64,000 nucleotides of DNA, from NCBI RefSeq assembly GCF_019800665.1, contig NZ_JAHVKO010000001.1, forward strand, positions 558,001 through 622,000, given 5' to 3'. Shown here one piece after another: positions 62,888 to 64,000 of the stretch (its first letter is position 1; each line of letters begins with the position of its first letter). Under the pieces are notes generated by a model. The model ran no database searches. It had not been told where the DNA came from and worked only from the letters and a program-made list of their open reading frames with translations. The stretch is from Microbulbifer agarilyticus. GTDB taxonomy: Bacteria > Pseudomonadota > Gammaproteobacteria > Pseudomonadales > Cellvibrionaceae. The translations under genes were made by a program, and so were the position numbers.

Positions 62888-63010
62888 GTACGTTGTACAA
62901 ATAAACCGCACTCTAGGCGCTCATCGCCCATTGACGTTTATTTTTCGCCGCTAGATTGCTAAGTTACGCAGTGCCGACGAAGTGTGTTCAGCGAATGTAA
63001 AAGGACCAGC

Positions 63011-63577
63011 ATGACTCTCGCCAACAAATTGACCCTGCTGCGCGTAGCGCTCATTCCGGTTTTTGTGCTGGTTTTCTACCTTCCCTATAAATGGAGCTAC
63101 ATTGCTTCCGCCCTGATTTTCTCCGTTGCGGCCGCGACCGACTGGCTTGACGGTTATCTGGCGCGCAAGCTGAATCAGAGTACCCCCTTTGGTGCCTTCC
63201 TCGACCCGGTGGCGGACAAGCTGATGGTCGCTACAGCCCTGGTGCTGTTGGTTGACCTGCACGACCACCGCCTGTTTACGATTGCCGCAGCCATTATTAT
63301 CGGCCGCGAGATTGCGGTTTCTGCCCTACGTGAGTGGATGGCTGAACTGGGTCAGCGCGGTAACGTGGCAGTGAATTACGTTGGCAAGATCAAAACCACA
63401 GCACAAATGGCTGCAATCATTGTGTTGTTGGCATTCGATGTAGAGGAGTTTCCGGTGATGGAAACCATCGGATACATCCTGCTGTATGTGGCCGCAGCCC
63501 TGACACTTTGGACAATGGTGGTCTATTTACGCGCGGCCTGGCCTGCGCTGAATGGCGAAGATTCGTCCGCTTCCTAG
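63011..63577 (+). CDS. pgsA: CDP-diacylglycerol-glycerol-3-phosphate phosphatidyltransferase
   Basis: 188 residues from the ATG at 63011, with AAAAGGA six bases upstream; an earlier start at 62984 is disfavoured. The CDP-alcohol phosphotransferase motif is complete: DWLDGYLAR followed by GAFLDPVAD (about residues 55-80). Five or six membrane helices. It makes phosphatidylglycerophosphate. The order uvrY-uvrC-pgsA matches Escherichia coli. The tRNA genes that often follow pgsA there are not in the next 400 bases. Confidence 0.94.
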   Translation: MTLANKLTLLRVALIPVFVLVFYLPYKWSYIASALIFSVAAATDWLDGYLARKLNQSTPFGAFLDPVADKLMVATALVLLVDLHDHRLFTIAAAIIIGREIAVSALREWMAELGQRGNVAVNYVGKIKTTAQMAAIIVLLAFDVEEFPVMETIGYILLYVAAALTLWTMVVYLRAAWPALNGEDSSAS

Positions 63578-63692
63578 TCGATTTTTAACGCGTTCACAGA
63601 TCTGAAGTCTCGTGTAGATACGCTGATTTCCACGTCGCATCCAATTGGGTACGATAGTTCCATTCGAGCATTTACGTGCCAATGGAGTTATC

Positions 63693-64000
63693 GTGCCGTT
63701 TCGCTTATTTTTTCCTCAACAATACACTCGTTCAATAGCCACCCTCGTTGCTGCGCTATGCTGCTTTGGCCCGGGGGCTAACGCCGCTGAAAGCAACAAG
63801 TACAAGCGAGCAGAGTGGCTCCCAAAGTGGTCCGATGCGGATCGGGATTGCCAGAACACCCGTCACGAACTCCTTGTTCGATTTTCCCTGGCACCGATTA
63901 CCTATACCGATGCGCGCCGCTGCCAGGTGAAGGGTGGTCTCTGGATGGACCCATACACAGGCCAGTTTTTTGAGCTGGCTTCGGACCTGGATGTGGAGCA
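63693..64000 (+). CDS. Secreted HNH-endonuclease-like protein (partial)
   Basis: The frame opens with a GTG at 63693 (GGAG five bases upstream) and continues past the window end, 102 codons in view. A signal peptide (Ala-Asn-Ala-Ala near residue 33) is followed by DADRDCQNTRHELL, a second Cys in RRCQVKGGLWMDPYTG, and the beginning of ELASDLDVE. This is the layout of small secreted proteins of the HNH/GmrSD-C-like nuclease type, where the next residues are usually His-x-Val-Pro-Leu. Those catalytic residues lie beyond the window, so the call depends on them. Confidence 0.75.
   Translation, partial: MPFRLFFPQQYTRSIATLVAALCCFGPGANAAESNKYKRAEWLPKWSDADRDCQNTRHELLVRFSLAPITYTDARRCQVKGGLWMDPYTGQFFELASDLDVE

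Noticed and set aside
63578-63692. tRNA genes after pgsA
   Set aside because: No cloverleaf, T-loop or anticodon stem could be found in the short gap, although such genes occur here in some relatives.

Overview
The window looks like chromosomal DNA of a marine gammaproteobacterium, most likely a Cellvibrionales/Microbulbifer-type organism. This rests on recognisable gammaproteobacterial blocks (comEC, exbB-exbD-msbA-lpxK-kdsB-murB and uvrY-uvrC-pgsA), a family-B DNA polymerase II behind an SOS box, TonB-dependent uptake, and many secreted or lipid-anchored hydrolases. The species is inferred, not proven.

Layout. 1-6200 is an accessory zone: the 3' end of a nuclease-like gene, a REP-associated tyrosine transposase (RAYT) flanked by GGACACCC repeats, a decayed second RAYT, a third transposase scrap, and a tandem pair of paralogues of unknown function. 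6.3-15.3 kb holds a lipoprotein with a 21-bp repeat, a beta-propeller/serine-hydrolase fusion, a DUF4242 gene divergent from a CadC-like TPR regulator, and a DUF2306/AraC pair. 15.5-25.5 kb has polB, secreted or cytoplasmic hydrolases (esterase fold, M14 peptidase), cytochrome b561, an MCE protein plus lipoprotein pair, a GNAT enzyme and a DTW-domain tRNA enzyme. 25.9-34.3 kb pairs a TonB receptor with a carotenoid/stilbene cleavage oxygenase, followed by an AttEFGH-like ABC system whose two permeases are fused. 34.4-49 kb has dbpA, an AT-richer two-gene locus that resembles a pore-forming toxin with a membrane immunity protein, an oligopeptidase-B-like lipoprotein, an OsmC-YcaO fusion, a mono-haem protein, an M16 peptidase lipoprotein and a porin.

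49.2-63.6 kb is mostly core: comEC, two envelope proteins, then exbB-exbD-msbA-lpxK-kdsB-murB (proton-driven energy transduction, lipid A export and synthesis, KDO activation, peptidoglycan precursor), then uvrY-uvrC-pgsA in the usual order. A secreted HNH-nuclease-like gene runs off the right edge.

No rRNA, tRNA, CRISPR array or intact prophage was seen. The best candidates for something new are the two-gene locus at 36060-37406, the tandem paralogues at 2971-4711, and the RAYT/GGACACCC element at the left end.
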